Numbered from the stretch's first letter, positions 45,800 through 57,803 are shown. The stretch is 64,000 bases of DNA from DASVHS01 sp038244815 (GCA_038244815.1 JBBRTB010000004.1:1-64000); one strand, 5' to 3'. Notes: generated from the sequence alone by a model not told the origin. A program made the numbers and translations.

Positions 45800-46764
45800 G
45801 TCTTTGCGCGTTTCGCTTTCTTCTTGGGAACCTGGAACAGTTTCCCGAGGTCGAACCGTTTCTTCCCGACCACCGGTTTCCAGAGATCGCCGACCTTTGC
45901 CACGCGCTGGCGGATGTTGTCGATGCGGAAGTCCTCGATCCGTACACCGTCCTCGACCTCGTCCCAGGTCACGGGCGCGGACGCGCCGGCGATCGGCGTC
46001 GGCCGGATCGAATAGATCGATGCCAGCGTGCGGCCCCAGGCATTCTGGTTGTAGTCGACGAGCACGCGGCCGTGCGGACGCTTCACCTTGCGGTATTCGG
46101 CGGTGATGATCTCCGGGTGGCGCGACTCGAGCTCGATGGCGATGGTCTTGGCGAACATCCACACTTCTTTCTGCCGCGGACCGCGCACGATCGGGATGTA
46201 GACGTGAATCCCTTTCGATCCCGTCGTCTTCGGATACGACGGCATCTTCAGTTTCGCCAGGATGTCGCGCACGCGCAGAGCCACTTCCCGAACCCTCCTG
46301 AAGTCCGCGCCGGGGCCGGGATCGAGATCGAAGTGGAGGAAGTCGGGACGATCCGTGTCATCGCAGCGCGAGTACCAGGGATTGAGGTCGATGCAGCCGA
46401 GGTTGATGAGCCAGAGGAGCGTGGGGAGATCCTGGACCATCGGGAAGTTGATGACACCCGCGCTGCTCCCGTGATCGATGTGACAGATCTCGATCCAGTC
46501 CGGCCGCGGCTCCGGCGCGCGCTTCATGTAGAAGAAATCGCCCTCCGCTCCGTGCGGATAGCGCTTCATCACCATGGCCCGGTCGTGGAGATGGGGCAAG
46601 AGCCACGGTGAGATGTCCGCGTAGTACTGCAGGAGATCGCGCTTGGTGATGCCGAGGTTCTTCCAGAAGAGTTTCTTGAGGTTGGTGAGGCGGACGTCGC
46701 GGTCACCGAACCTGAGGACTACTTCTTCGGGCCCATCGGGGATGACAAAACGTTTCGCGCCCAT
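45796..46764 (-). CDS. LigD-type primase-polymerase (stand-alone)
   Basis: A 322-residue archaeo-eukaryotic primase-like polymerase. The family opening is LTNLKKLFWKNLGITKRDLL, the catalytic acids lie in FLHFDLDPGPG near residue 140, and TTGSKGIHVYIPI is near 170. Such domains fill gaps and add ribonucleotides in non-homologous end joining. The ATG 46764 lies inside the 3' end of the next upstream gene, and the stop overlaps the ligase start. No Ku gene is in the window. Confidence 0.92.
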   Translation of the reverse strand: MGAKRFVIPDGPEEVVLRFGDRDVRLTNLKKLFWKNLGITKRDLLQYYADISPWLLPHLHDRAMVMKRYPHGAEGDFFYMKRAPEPRPDWIEICHIDHGSSAGVINFPMVQDLPTLLWLINLGCIDLNPWYSRCDDTDRPDFLHFDLDPGPGADFRRVREVALRVRDILAKLKMPSYPKTTGSKGIHVYIPIVRGPRQKEVWMFAKTIAIELESRHPEIITAEYRKVKRPHGRVLVDYNQNAWGRTLASIYSIRPTPIAGASAPVTWDEVEDGVRIEDFRIDNIRQRVAKVGDLWKPVVGKKRFDLGKLFQVPKKKAKRAKT

Positions 46765-47363
46765 TCGCGTGCCAGCTCCACGGGATCGTTGCTGTCTCTG
46801 TGCCGCGGAGCCGAGAGCGCAGTGTATTCGAGCTCGCGATTGGCGCGCGCGGCCCGCAGGAGAAGGCCGCCCCGGCTCATGTCGCCCAGTCCGGCGAACA
46901 TCGAAGGGAACACCAGACGCTCTCCGAGAATGGGCCAGAGGATGTCGACATACTTGCCGCTGGCCACGCTTCCCAGGAGCACCACGAGCGCGTCGCCCGA
47001 CAGCCGCTCCGCCAGTGTCTTCGTATCGCGCTCCAGCGGCTTCCGGTAGTTGCGCTTCCGCACGTCGACCTCGGTCCTCACCAGCGTTTTCATGCGCTCC
47101 TCGGTGATGCGCCAATCGGCCGGAACGAGACCGAAGCCCGGAGCGATGACCAGGATGTTGGAACGTTCGGCGAACTGCACCGCGTAGGTGATCTTTCCCC
47201 GGAAGTAGAGCGCGCTCATGAACGCGAACGCGAGATCGATCGGCACTCCCTCCGCCGAGCGGTACCTCACCGCGGCGTCGAAGTTCGCCCGCGGGGACAT
47301 GAGTTGCTTCGCTCGCAGTCCGCTGACATTGGCGGGCGAGAGGAGGAAGAACTTCTCGGGCAT
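46719..47363 (-). CDS. Uncharacterised protein ahead of the NHEJ-like genes
   Basis: A 214-residue protein that begins MPEKFFLLSPANVSGLRAKQ and contains PIDLAFAFMSALYFRGKITY and a conserved late segment RELEYTALSAPRH. I recognise it only as a conserved protein of unknown function. It has no signal peptide, membrane helix or obvious active site. It overlaps the polymerase gene by 46 nt, so the two are tightly coupled. It occupies the position where a Ku gene is often found, but its sequence is not Ku-like. Confidence 0.8.
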   Translation of the reverse strand: MPEKFFLLSPANVSGLRAKQLMSPRANFDAAVRYRSAEGVPIDLAFAFMSALYFRGKITYAVQFAERSNILVIAPGFGLVPADWRITEERMKTLVRTEVDVRKRNYRKPLERDTKTLAERLSGDALVVLLGSVASGKYVDILWPILGERLVFPSMFAGLGDMSRGGLLLRAARANRELEYTALSAPRHRDSNDPVELAREWARNVLSSPMGPKK

Positions 47364-47374
47364 CTGCCGGCGTT

Positions 47375-48235
47375 CTAACGCAATCGCCGCAGCGTCTCTT
47401 TCAGCAACCGTTTGCCCTTCTCCTGATCGTCGGCCTTGTCGCTGCGCATCAACTCATCGGCACGGCGAAGATCATGAACGATCGTGAGAAGCGGAACCGA
47501 CTCACCACCGTGGAACACCGTGGACTCGAGGGCGGAGATCTCCCTATCGACCGTGGCGGCGTCGGGATCGGATCGGATCCGGCCGAGGGCCTGAATCGTC
47601 GAGTAGGCCGGATTGGCCGGATCGTCCTGGGGCACGGCCTCCTGGAAGTGAATCTCCGCAACCGCTTCGTTGCGATCCCGCTTGTCCACCGAGAGCGGCG
47701 CGGTGGCTACCACCGTGTCGAAGATCCCGCGCAGATCGAATGTCTGCGACGTGTCGGGACTCATCCAGCGATTGAGATGGATGACATCAGTCCTCGGCCG
47801 CGCGTTTCCGTTGTGGTAGGACACGTTGACGTCGCCGACGAAGACCGGGTTGTTGCCTTTGAACAGCGAACGCTTGCTGGGAACGACGACACGCACCGCG
47901 TAGACATGGTGTCCCGTGGCCTCGAACATGTCCGGCGTATCGCCGTCGTGAACCGCTCTCACCGAATGCACGTGCTTGTCGGACGGACCGTCGCCGCTCG
48001 GACGCACGTATCTCACCCACCGGTATCCGCCGTCCGGCACCGGCTCGCGCAACTCGTCGATGCGGCGATCGATGAAGCGCCGGACATCGTCGGAGGATGT
48101 GTACTGGCGGATCATCAGCGAGCGAACCTCGTAGAGAGCGCTGAGATGAGAGAGGTCCTCGCAATCGCTCCGGTCGATCGCCAGAATCGGAAGGGCCACG
48201 AGCGACAAGAGCAGCGCCAGCAGAGTTCGCTTCAT
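47375..48235 (-). CDS. Secreted hypothetical protein
   Basis: A 286-residue protein with a signal peptide (MKRTLLALLLSLVALPILA). The body is predicted alpha/beta, with a RWVRYVRPSGDGPSDKHVHSVR segment rich in basic residues and a helical, charged end. No family was recognised. It starts at ATG 48235. It is the middle of a minus-strand run (kinase, dehydrogenase, this, the NHEJ-like genes) with gaps of 8-12 nt. Confidence 0.65.
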   Translation of the reverse strand: MKRTLLALLLSLVALPILAIDRSDCEDLSHLSALYEVRSLMIRQYTSSDDVRRFIDRRIDELREPVPDGGYRWVRYVRPSGDGPSDKHVHSVRAVHDGDTPDMFEATGHHVYAVRVVVPSKRSLFKGNNPVFVGDVNVSYHNGNARPRTDVIHLNRWMSPDTSQTFDLRGIFDTVVATAPLSVDKRDRNEAVAEIHFQEAVPQDDPANPAYSTIQALGRIRSDPDAATVDREISALESTVFHGGESVPLLTIVHDLRRADELMRSDKADDQEKGKRLLKETLRRLR

Positions 48236-48243
48236 GCCGGCGA

Positions 48244-49131
48244 TTATGCCACCCGGATCAACACTTTCAGCGCGCCCGCGCGCTGAGCGTGATCGAACGC
48301 GCCGAGGGCATCGGCCAGAGGGTAGGTGGCGTCGATCAGCGAACGCGCGTCGATCTTCCGCGACGCCAGCAGCTCGATGGCCGGAGCGAACGGGCCGCAC
48401 CGCGAGCCGACCAGCGTGATCTCGTCGACGACCATCGATGAGGCATTCACGCTCAGAGTGCCCGCATACGTGCTCTTCATCACCAGCGTCCCGCGCGGCC
48501 GCAATGCCGCGCGGGCGACGGCGAATCCGTCCGCGTTGCCGGTGCATTCGACGGCGATGTCGAACTTCCCCATGTGCTGCGGCAACGGCGACGTCTTTCG
48601 ATCACAGACCGTCAGACGGCAACCGGTGAGCGACAGCGTCTGTGCGATGAGCCGCCCCAGCTTTCCGTGACCCACCAGCAGCACCCGATCGTCCGAAGTG
48701 ACACGTACCTGCTGCTGAATCTCCAGCGCCGCGGCCAGCGGCTCGACAAACACCGCCTCGTCGTCGCTGATCGAGTCCGGCAGTTCGTGCAGGTTCCGGC
48801 GCGGAAGCGTCAGATACTCCGCGAAAGCGCCGTCGCGGTCCTTGATGCCGAGCACCGTGCGGTTTTCGCAATGGGTGCGGCGGCCGGCCAGGCACGCCTC
48901 ACACGCACCGCACGAGGCGTTGATCTCGCCGACCACCCGCCGGCCGTCCACGACACCGACGAACTCGTGCCCGGGCACGCCCGTGAACGGGTAGTAGCCG
49001 CGTGTCAGCTCGAGGTCGGTGTTGCAGATGCCGGCGAGCAGCACGCACACAGTCGCTTCGCCATGGCGCGCCGGCAGCGTTACGTCATCGCGGAGACGAA
49101 GCTGGCGATTCTCGAGCCAGAGCGCGCGCAT
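48244..49131 (-). CDS. Zinc-dependent medium-chain alcohol dehydrogenase
   Basis: A 295-residue MDR enzyme, slightly short. The catalytic zinc ligands are in AGICNTD (about 33), GHEFVG (about 53) and the conserved Glu; four structural Cys lie in CGACEACLAGRRTHC (about 73-87). A Rossmann nucleotide-binding region follows (VLLVGHGKLGRLIAQ). The substrate is unknown. The ATG 49131 lies 1 nt after the kinase stop, so the two are translated from the same message. Confidence 0.88.
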   Translation of the reverse strand: MRALWLENRQLRLRDDVTLPARHGEATVCVLLAGICNTDLELTRGYYPFTGVPGHEFVGVVDGRRVVGEINASCGACEACLAGRRTHCENRTVLGIKDRDGAFAEYLTLPRRNLHELPDSISDDEAVFVEPLAAALEIQQQVRVTSDDRVLLVGHGKLGRLIAQTLSLTGCRLTVCDRKTSPLPQHMGKFDIAVECTGNADGFAVARAALRPRGTLVMKSTYAGTLSVNASSMVVDEITLVGSRCGPFAPAIELLASRKIDARSLIDATYPLADALGAFDHAQRAGALKVLIRVA

Positions 49132-49132
49132 T

Positions 49133-51547
49133 TCACAGCAGACCCTTGACGACCTGAAGCTCCGACAGGAACCGGCGATAGCTGTACGCATACGAATCGA
49201 GGTTCGCCGACAGCACCACCGGCTGAATGTTCATCACGCCCACCGGATCGGGCTTCAGCTCTTGCCAGTTCTCGCGGCCACCCGTGGCCAGGTCGATGCG
49301 CTCGATGGCCGTGCTGATCCGCGCGAACCGGTACATATAGAGACCGCCATCGGATCCCCAGAGCACCGCCTGGTCGCCGCTACGCGAGCCCGGCACCTGG
49401 CATGGTTCTTCGCCCTCCGCGAGCGAGTACATCATCAGGCGCTGGTCCGGGCTGGTGAGCGCGGCGTAGGCACCGTCGGGCGAGATCGCGATCGGCCACT
49501 TCACACCTTCCGGCGCGAGCCGCCGTGCGGTCCCGTCGCCGTCGACGAACACCTCATACACGCAGTTCCCGTGGTCGTGCTCATCGCCCCACACCAGCAA
49601 ACGCTTCCCGTCGGGAAGCCAGTTCCACCACACCATCATCTCCAGCCCCCGCACCGGAACCCTGCGCGGCTGGCCGGCACCAACGGGCAAAAGATCGAGA
49701 TGATCGGGGCCCCCGGTCATTGCGGCGATCCATTTGCCGTCGGGAGAAAACGTGCGAGCGTGACCGTCGCCGAGGTGAACAGCCGGGCTGCCGTCGGTGG
49801 GACGCATGTAGATTGCACCGACCGAACCGCGCGCTGCGGATCCCTGCTCGATGAAGGCGATCCGTGAACCGTCGGTGGAGATGTCGGTCAGAAAAGACCA
49901 GTCGCACCACGAGAGATTGCGCTCGACCGAGCCGCTGTGCCTGCCCGCCACAATCTCGCGCCGCCCGAGGTCGAACGAAACGAAGACGTCGCCGGCAGCG
50001 TTGATGTCATGGAGCGTCAGCCGCCCCGGCATCGCCATCACCTTGCGTTCCTTTCCGTCGACGGTCATCGCCACCAGGTCGCGGCCGGCGCCGCCGCCAA
50101 CTACCGCGGTCCAGACTTCATCGCCTTTCGGTGTCCAGGCGATCCCGGCGCAGCTCGACGAGAAAGTGCCCGCCGCAAGCTTCTCTCCGCGCAGGTCGAT
50201 GACGACCACGCTGCCTCCATCGTCGCCCCAGATCGGATGATCGAGGAACGCGATCAGGTCATCCTTCGGCGAGAGACGGAGATGGCTGATCCAGTGCGGC
50301 GTCGTGTGGATGCGATGGCCGATCGGATATTCGATCGTGAACTGCTGGCCGGTTCGGCGGATGATGGCCAGATTCTTTCCGTCGCGGCTCCAGTCGGCAT
50401 CCTGCATGTGCTCGACGATCTCGCGCGGCGCGCCTCCGGCAGGGGAAAGCCGGGCCAGCGTTCCATTGCTCACCCACCCTCCCACGAACTGCCTGCCCAG
50501 CGACACCGCCAGTTCGCCCGTGGCGGGAGAGACGGAGAGCACATCGGCATCGACGACTCCGAGCGGCCGCGCCTGCGGATCGCCGGGAAGAGACGCGAAA
50601 AGCTCGAGCGGACGGTCCTCCCACGCCGCACCGTAGACGATCGACCCATCCCGCGCGAATCGCGCGGTATTGACGAAGCCTCTCCGGAAGGTGACCGGGA
50701 TGAACTCCGGCTGCGCACATTCCACGCGTTTGTCGCGGCGCGGCTTCGTCCGGGCCGTGACCGCCGCCGATTCCCCGCTGCCGGTGAACGCCTCCAGGGC
50801 AAATGCCAGATCTCGCGACGACTGGAATCGCCTGGCCGGATTTTTTTTCAGAGCATGAAGAAGGATGCGCTCGATCGCCGGATTGCCGACCTTTCCGGCC
50901 AACTCCGCATCCTCGTTGAGAATCGCGTGCATCGTCTCGATGCGGCTGGCGCGATGGAACGGCCGCTGGCCTGTGATCATCTCGAACAGGACGCTGCCCA
51001 GCGAAAAGATGTCCGTGCGGTGATCGACCGGCTCACCGCGCACCTGCTCGGGCGACATGTAATCCGCCGTCCCCATCACGGTGCCGGGATCGGTCCCTTT
51101 CACGATCGTCGCGGAGAGATCCTCGCCCGGCGTCTCGCGCAGAATCCTGGCCAGGCCGAAGTCGAGAAGCTTCACCCGATCATCCGCGGTCACAAAGATG
51201 TTCTCCGGTTTGAGATCGCGGTGGACGATCCCACGGTCGTGGGCCGCGGCCAATCCGGCGCAGACCGAGAGCGCATACTCGATGGCCTTCCGCTGCGTCA
51301 CCGGCAGGCGCTCCCGGAGCGTCTGCCCTTCGAGCAGCTCGCTGACGATGTACGGCGTGTCTCCTTCGGAGCCGAGGTCGAAGATGGTCAGCAGATTCGG
51401 ATGGTTGAGGCCCCGGCCGCACGCGCCTATCGCGACCTCACGGCCGATGCGGGGATCGCGAGCGCGATAAACCTCGCCCATCCCGCCTGCTCCCAGTGGG
51501 GCGATCACCTCGTACGGGCCGAGCCTGGAGCCGGCGGAGACCGACAT
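49133..51547 (-). CDS. Ser/Thr kinase with propeller domain; N-lobe deletion
   Basis: An 804-residue PknB-type kinase fused to a TolB/WD40-like propeller (about 280-800). The Gly-rich loop LGAGGMGEVYRARD (18-31), HRDLKPEN near 110, LLDFGLAR near 132 and MSPEQV near 160 are intact. After REVAI near residue 40 the sequence goes straight to GACGRGLNHPNLL. The usual 25 or so residues, with the VAIK Lys and the alpha-C Glu, are missing. It may be a pseudokinase or carry a recent deletion. TATTCT lies 8 nt before the ATG with no ribosome-binding site. Confidence 0.88.
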   Translation of the reverse strand: MSVSAGSRLGPYEVIAPLGAGGMGEVYRARDPRIGREVAIGACGRGLNHPNLLTIFDLGSEGDTPYIVSELLEGQTLRERLPVTQRKAIEYALSVCAGLAAAHDRGIVHRDLKPENIFVTADDRVKLLDFGLARILRETPGEDLSATIVKGTDPGTVMGTADYMSPEQVRGEPVDHRTDIFSLGSVLFEMITGQRPFHRASRIETMHAILNEDAELAGKVGNPAIERILLHALKKNPARRFQSSRDLAFALEAFTGSGESAAVTARTKPRRDKRVECAQPEFIPVTFRRGFVNTARFARDGSIVYGAAWEDRPLELFASLPGDPQARPLGVVDADVLSVSPATGELAVSLGRQFVGGWVSNGTLARLSPAGGAPREIVEHMQDADWSRDGKNLAIIRRTGQQFTIEYPIGHRIHTTPHWISHLRLSPKDDLIAFLDHPIWGDDGGSVVVIDLRGEKLAAGTFSSSCAGIAWTPKGDEVWTAVVGGGAGRDLVAMTVDGKERKVMAMPGRLTLHDINAAGDVFVSFDLGRREIVAGRHSGSVERNLSWCDWSFLTDISTDGSRIAFIEQGSAARGSVGAIYMRPTDGSPAVHLGDGHARTFSPDGKWIAAMTGGPDHLDLLPVGAGQPRRVPVRGLEMMVWWNWLPDGKRLLVWGDEHDHGNCVYEVFVDGDGTARRLAPEGVKWPIAISPDGAYAALTSPDQRLMMYSLAEGEEPCQVPGSRSGDQAVLWGSDGGLYMYRFARISTAIERIDLATGGRENWQELKPDPVGVMNIQPVVLSANLDSYAYSYRRFLSELQVVKGLL

Positions 51548-51565
51548 CGACGTGAAGAATACCCC

Positions 51566-54406
<2,841 letters not shown>

Positions 54407-54528
54407 GGGTTGGATTGATACTAACTCCGGGGAAAGCGACCGTGTTCCCGGCGGGAAACCGGCCGGAAGGAACGCCCTGCCACCGCTCGAAAATTCTTCT
54501 GCGCGTAGAGCGTCGCCGAGGACGACGC

Positions 54529-54843
54529 CTACTCCGTCGCCTCGATCAACCAGGCGCGATAGGCCTCGGACAGATCACCGATGCGCAGCACCAGAAACTC
54601 GGGCACCTCGTAGGGATGCCTGGCCAGAAGCGCTTCGCGCAGCTGATCGACGCGCTCGTCGATGGTCTTGATGACGAGCAGTTGCTCCGCCTCGTCTTCG
54701 ATGCTTCCCTTCCAGCGATAGATCGAACGGACTTTCGGAACGATGTTGACGCACGCGGCCAGGTGGAGCTCGACGAGCTCGCGGGCGAGCGGGGCGGCAT
54801 CGAACGCGAAGCCGACGCTGGTCAGCACGAGGACCGGAGTCAC
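54529..54843 (-). CDS. cutA: CutA1 divalent-cation tolerance protein
   Basis: A 104-residue CutA1, a trimeric protein of the PII-like fold. The core segments LHLAACVNIVPKVRSIYRWK and HPYEVPEFLVLRI are diagnostic. It has been linked to copper tolerance, but the biochemical role is unsettled. It overlaps the end of the secreted protein gene upstream by 4 nt. The 122-bp gap to uvrA holds nothing I can identify. Confidence 0.93.
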   Translation of the reverse strand: MTPVLVLTSVGFAFDAAPLARELVELHLAACVNIVPKVRSIYRWKGSIEDEAEQLLVIKTIDERVDQLREALLARHPYEVPEFLVLRIGDLSEAYRAWLIEATE

Positions 54844-55229
54844 CGGCCGAGCCCGTCAATCTCGTCCGCGGCGTCGTCCACGACAGCGTTGACGGCGGCA
54901 CGACCGCGCAGATACTCGACGAAGGGCACTGCCAAAAACACGGACAAGCGACTCGATCCGGCGCCGACGCCGGTCGGGATCACGGTCGTGTTCGACCGGT
55001 CCAGGCGGCGCCTGGCCACGAGATCGAGTGTGCGGCCGTCGGATACGCGCAGCTCGGGCACGAGTTGCTCGCGGACCCGGACCGACATGCGATCCCCATA
55101 GCCGCCGTTGTCGTACGCCGGAGCATCGAGAACGGCGATGCGGTTTGCGCCCCGCCGGGTTGTGTCGAACGACATGGCCGGAGCGGCCACGAGCAACACG
55201 GCTACGAGCAGGGTCAGCGTTCGGTTCAT
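54840..55229 (-). CDS. Secreted hypothetical protein before cutA
   Basis: A 129-residue protein with a signal peptide (MNRTLTLLVAVLLVAAPAMS). The mature part has an Asn/Gly/Tyr-rich stretch (APAYDNGGYGDRMSVRVREQ) and ends in an Ala/Asp-rich helix. It resembles curli- or lipoprotein-like accessory domains only loosely, and no family was recognised. ATG 55229 is chosen; TTG 55238 is possible. Divergent from mtgA over a shared TGTAGATACAAT that is nearly palindromic. Confidence 0.65.
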   Translation of the reverse strand: MNRTLTLLVAVLLVAAPAMSFDTTRRGANRIAVLDAPAYDNGGYGDRMSVRVREQLVPELRVSDGRTLDLVARRRLDRSNTTVIPTGVGAGSSRLSVFLAVPFVEYLRGRAAVNAVVDDAADEIDGLGR

Positions 55230-55244
55230 CACTGCCAATGTAGA

Positions 55245-55250
55245 TACAAT
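55245..55250 (+). promoter_or_regulatory. -10 of leaderless mtgA
   Basis: TACAAT ends 8 nt before the TTG start of mtgA. The opposite strand reads TATCTA over nearly the same bases and could serve the divergent gene. Confidence 0.5.
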
Positions 55251-55258
55251 CCGGCCCC

Positions 55259-56182
55259 TTGATCAAGCGCCTTCTGCTCGCGGCCGTGCTGATCGTGCTC
55301 GCCTGGGTCGGGTACGAGTGGCTGACGTTTCCCGACGTAAGCCGGTTGGAGACGGAAGCGCCGTCCACGACGTCGTTCCTGGAGATCCGGCGCAGCGAGC
55401 TCAAGAGCGCTGGCAAAGACGGCACGATCCTCTACACCTGGGTCCCATACGGCCGGATCTCTCCCTACCTGCGCCGCGCGGTGCTTGTGGCAGAGGACGA
55501 TACGTTTTACGAGCACGGAGGCGTGGACGTCGACGCCATGAAGGAAGCTCTTCGCAAAGACTGGGAGAAGAAGAGACTGACCCACGGCGGCTCGACCATC
55601 ACGCAGCAACTCGCCAAGAATCTCTACCTGTCACCGTCGCGCAATCCCTTGCGCAAGATCAGGGAATACCTCCTGGCGCGCTCTCTCGAGAAGCACCTCA
55701 CCAAGAAGCGCATCCTCGAGATCTATCTCAATGTTGTCGAGATGGGCGAGCGCGTCTATGGGGCGGAAGCAGCCTCGCGGTTCTACTTCCACGAGCCGGC
55801 GTCCGCTCTTTCGCCCTCGCAGGCCGCTCTGCTCGCCGGGTGCCTCCCGAATCCGAGGGTCATGTCACCCGCATCGCCGGACAAGCGCCTGCGATCGCGC
55901 CAGGCAATGATCCTCTCGCGCATGCGCCGATGGGGGTACCTGGCCGAGGAGGAGGTGCTGACGCCGCCGAAGCCGGAGCGGCCCCAGCCGGCGACCGAGA
56001 CTGCCCCGCCGGCTACGGACACGGACCTCACCCCTCCGGAGAGCGAACCGGCGACGACCGAAACGACTGTAACCACCGATACGACCGAAACCACTGAGAC
56101 GACCGCGCCGCCTCCGCCGGCGGACAATACGGTCACGACGCCCGCGACGGTGACCAGCCCCTCGACGCGGACGGAGGAGTAG
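55259..56182 (+). CDS. mtgA: Monofunctional peptidoglycan transglycosylase with Thr-rich tail
   Basis: A 307-residue GT51 enzyme that polymerises lipid II. An N-terminal membrane helix (residues 2-18) is followed by catalytic motifs EDDTFYEHGGVD (Glu near residue 80), GGSTITQQLAKNLYL near 112 and RKIREYLLARSLEKHLTKKR near 140. After residue 235 the protein becomes a Pro/Thr/Glu-rich tail of about 70 residues, not usual for MtgA. It starts at TTG 55259. Confidence 0.92.
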   Translation: MIKRLLLAAVLIVLAWVGYEWLTFPDVSRLETEAPSTTSFLEIRRSELKSAGKDGTILYTWVPYGRISPYLRRAVLVAEDDTFYEHGGVDVDAMKEALRKDWEKKRLTHGGSTITQQLAKNLYLSPSRNPLRKIREYLLARSLEKHLTKKRILEIYLNVVEMGERVYGAEAASRFYFHEPASALSPSQAALLAGCLPNPRVMSPASPDKRLRSRQAMILSRMRRWGYLAEEEVLTPPKPERPQPATETAPPATDTDLTPPESEPATTETTVTTDTTETTETTAPPPPADNTVTTPATVTSPSTRTEE

Positions 56183-56184
56183 CC

Positions 56185-56550
56185 ATGGAACAACACTTTA
56201 AGGTCGTCGCGGTGCTGCAGATCGTCATGGGATGCCTGTCGCTGTCTCTCGCCTTCGTGATTTTCAGCATCGTGGCGGGTGTGGGCGTGGTTGCCACCGC
56301 CGCCAGCGGAAACCGTCTGCCACTCCTCATCGGCGGTGGCGTCGGTCTCATCGCCGGAACAATCCTCGTGGTCCTGGCGCTGCCGAGCATCGTCGCCGGC
56401 ATCGGGCTGCTCCGCCGGCGCGAATGGGCGCGCATCCTGACGATCGTCCTGTCGATTCTCCACCTGTTGCACGTTCCGCTGGGCACCATCGTCGGCGTGT
56501 ATTCGCTCTGGGCACTGTTCCAGCCCGATGCGAATAGTTATTTTAACTAA
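56185..56550 (+). CDS. Small four-helix membrane protein
   Basis: A 121-residue hydrophobic protein with three or four transmembrane helices (about 10-32, 47-68, 75-90 and 98-112). No catalytic motif and no family I recognise with certainty. It starts 2 nt after the mtgA stop, so it is probably cotranscribed and may be an envelope-related partner. Confidence 0.75.
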   Translation: MEQHFKVVAVLQIVMGCLSLSLAFVIFSIVAGVGVVATAASGNRLPLLIGGGVGLIAGTILVVLALPSIVAGIGLLRRREWARILTIVLSILHLLHVPLGTIVGVYSLWALFQPDANSYFN

Positions 56551-56953
56551 GTGTTAATTATCGGCCTGCCGGTCCCACAATCACGTACACTGGGACTCGG
56601 TCGCCTTCCCAGTCCGATACGGTGATCGTCGCGTTCGACAGGAGCTAGCGAGTGGCCGCCGTCAACCCATCTGGCGTCCCGGCAAACGAGTCCAGCGTCG
56701 AGCTCGCCCCTTGGGGCGACCCCAGCAATCTCCGTAATGTGGAGTTTCGTTCCACCGCAGCCGAAGAAGAGAAGATGACATCCTACCCAAGGCACACACA
56801 TCCACACGGTGCAAACGTACATTGGTTGCGTATGACCGTTATTGGCGATCCGGGCGATCCGGCTGTCGTCAACCGTGTATCTAACGCAGAATCAGTGGGT
56901 TCGCCTGTCCAGAGTCATCAGGTGGTTGCCTTTTGCCCTTTGAGCCGATTTGC
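56551..56953 (+). other. Long leader before lytic transglycosylase; possible small ORF
   Basis: About 400 bp with no recognised gene. It starts with an AT-rich stretch and a hairpin (GTCCCA 56572-56577 with TGGGAC 56591-56596). A frame opens at GTG 56652, with AGGAG 8 nt upstream, and codes 101 residues (ending at 56957). Its early codons have normal G/C third positions. It overlaps the following ATG by 4 nt. It could be a small protein or a structured 5' leader. I do not find the conserved cores of the c-di-AMP or c-di-GMP riboswitches. Confidence 0.4.
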
Positions 56954-57772
56954 ATGACGCACGCAGAGCGCCGACAGGGTAAGTGGAGACGGGCGGATTA
57001 CCGCCTGATCTGCGATTGTCAGGTCCATGCACAGCGGCAGCGGACGATCTGGCGCCGCTCCATCACGGCCGTCTCCAGACTCCGGGCAAAAGGCATCGCT
57101 CTGCTGGTGGGAGTGCCGCTCGCCCTGGGCGCCCTGCAGCTTCCGACCGAGGCGATGAACGTGTCGCTGGGAGGGACGATCCTGACGGGAACGTTCTTTT
57201 CGGAGGCACACGAGACCGACAACGACTTCGCCATCTTCACGACGCCGCGGATGCGCGAGCAGTTCCTGAATCCCGGCGTGACTCCGACCAGGTTCACGCT
57301 CGACCGCGTCAAAGAACAGTTCTTCGATGAAAATGTCCCGTACGGTTCGATCATCTATCGCGAAGCGGTCCGAAACAACCTCTCACCCGAGCTGGTCGCC
57401 GCCGTGATCGAGTCCGAGTCCGACTTCCGTCCGCGCCTCGTGTCGAACAAGAACGCTCTGGGCCTGATGCAGATCATTCCGGAGACCGGCCGGCTGATGG
57501 GCGCCGAGGATCTGTTCAATCCCGCCCAGAACGTGGCGGCGGGCACGAAGTACCTGCGCTACCTCTTCGACCGCTTTCCCGATCAGCGGCTGGCGCTGGC
57601 GGCGTACAACGCCGGAGAAGGCAACGTCGAGAAGTTCGGGGGGATCCCGCCGTTTGCGGAGACCCAGAACTATCTGCGGCGTGTGAACATGCGCACCAGT
57701 CAGTATCGCCAGCGCGTCCGCGGAACGTTTCTCGCCTCCGTCCGCATCCAGAACTCCCTCGTTCTGCGCTGA
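56954..57772 (+). CDS. Lytic transglycosylase (SLT family)
   Basis: A 272-residue peptidoglycan-cleaving enzyme. The N-terminus is basic and cytoplasmic, a transmembrane helix follows (GIALLVGVPLALGAL, about 48-62), and the SLT domain has the catalytic Glu in LVAAVIESESDF near residue 157, NALGLMQIIPET near 175 and ALAAYNAGEGNV near 218. The start is ATG 56954, overlapping the possible small ORF upstream; TTG 56933 is the alternative. It probably remodels cell wall with MtgA. Confidence 0.92.
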   Translation: MTHAERRQGKWRRADYRLICDCQVHAQRQRTIWRRSITAVSRLRAKGIALLVGVPLALGALQLPTEAMNVSLGGTILTGTFFSEAHETDNDFAIFTTPRMREQFLNPGVTPTRFTLDRVKEQFFDENVPYGSIIYREAVRNNLSPELVAAVIESESDFRPRLVSNKNALGLMQIIPETGRLMGAEDLFNPAQNVAAGTKYLRYLFDRFPDQRLALAAYNAGEGNVEKFGGIPPFAETQNYLRRVNMRTSQYRQRVRGTFLASVRIQNSLVLR

Positions 57773-57803
57773 GCGAACCAGGCTCCGGCGTACAATGACG
57801 CCC

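Noticed and set aside
46719..47363. Ku protein in front of the LigD-like genes
   Set aside because: Position suggests Ku, but the sequence shows none of the Ku core and is a different conserved family.
56551..56953. c-di-AMP (ydaO) or c-di-GMP riboswitch
   Set aside because: The conserved core segments of those aptamers are not visible; kept only as an unexplained leader.
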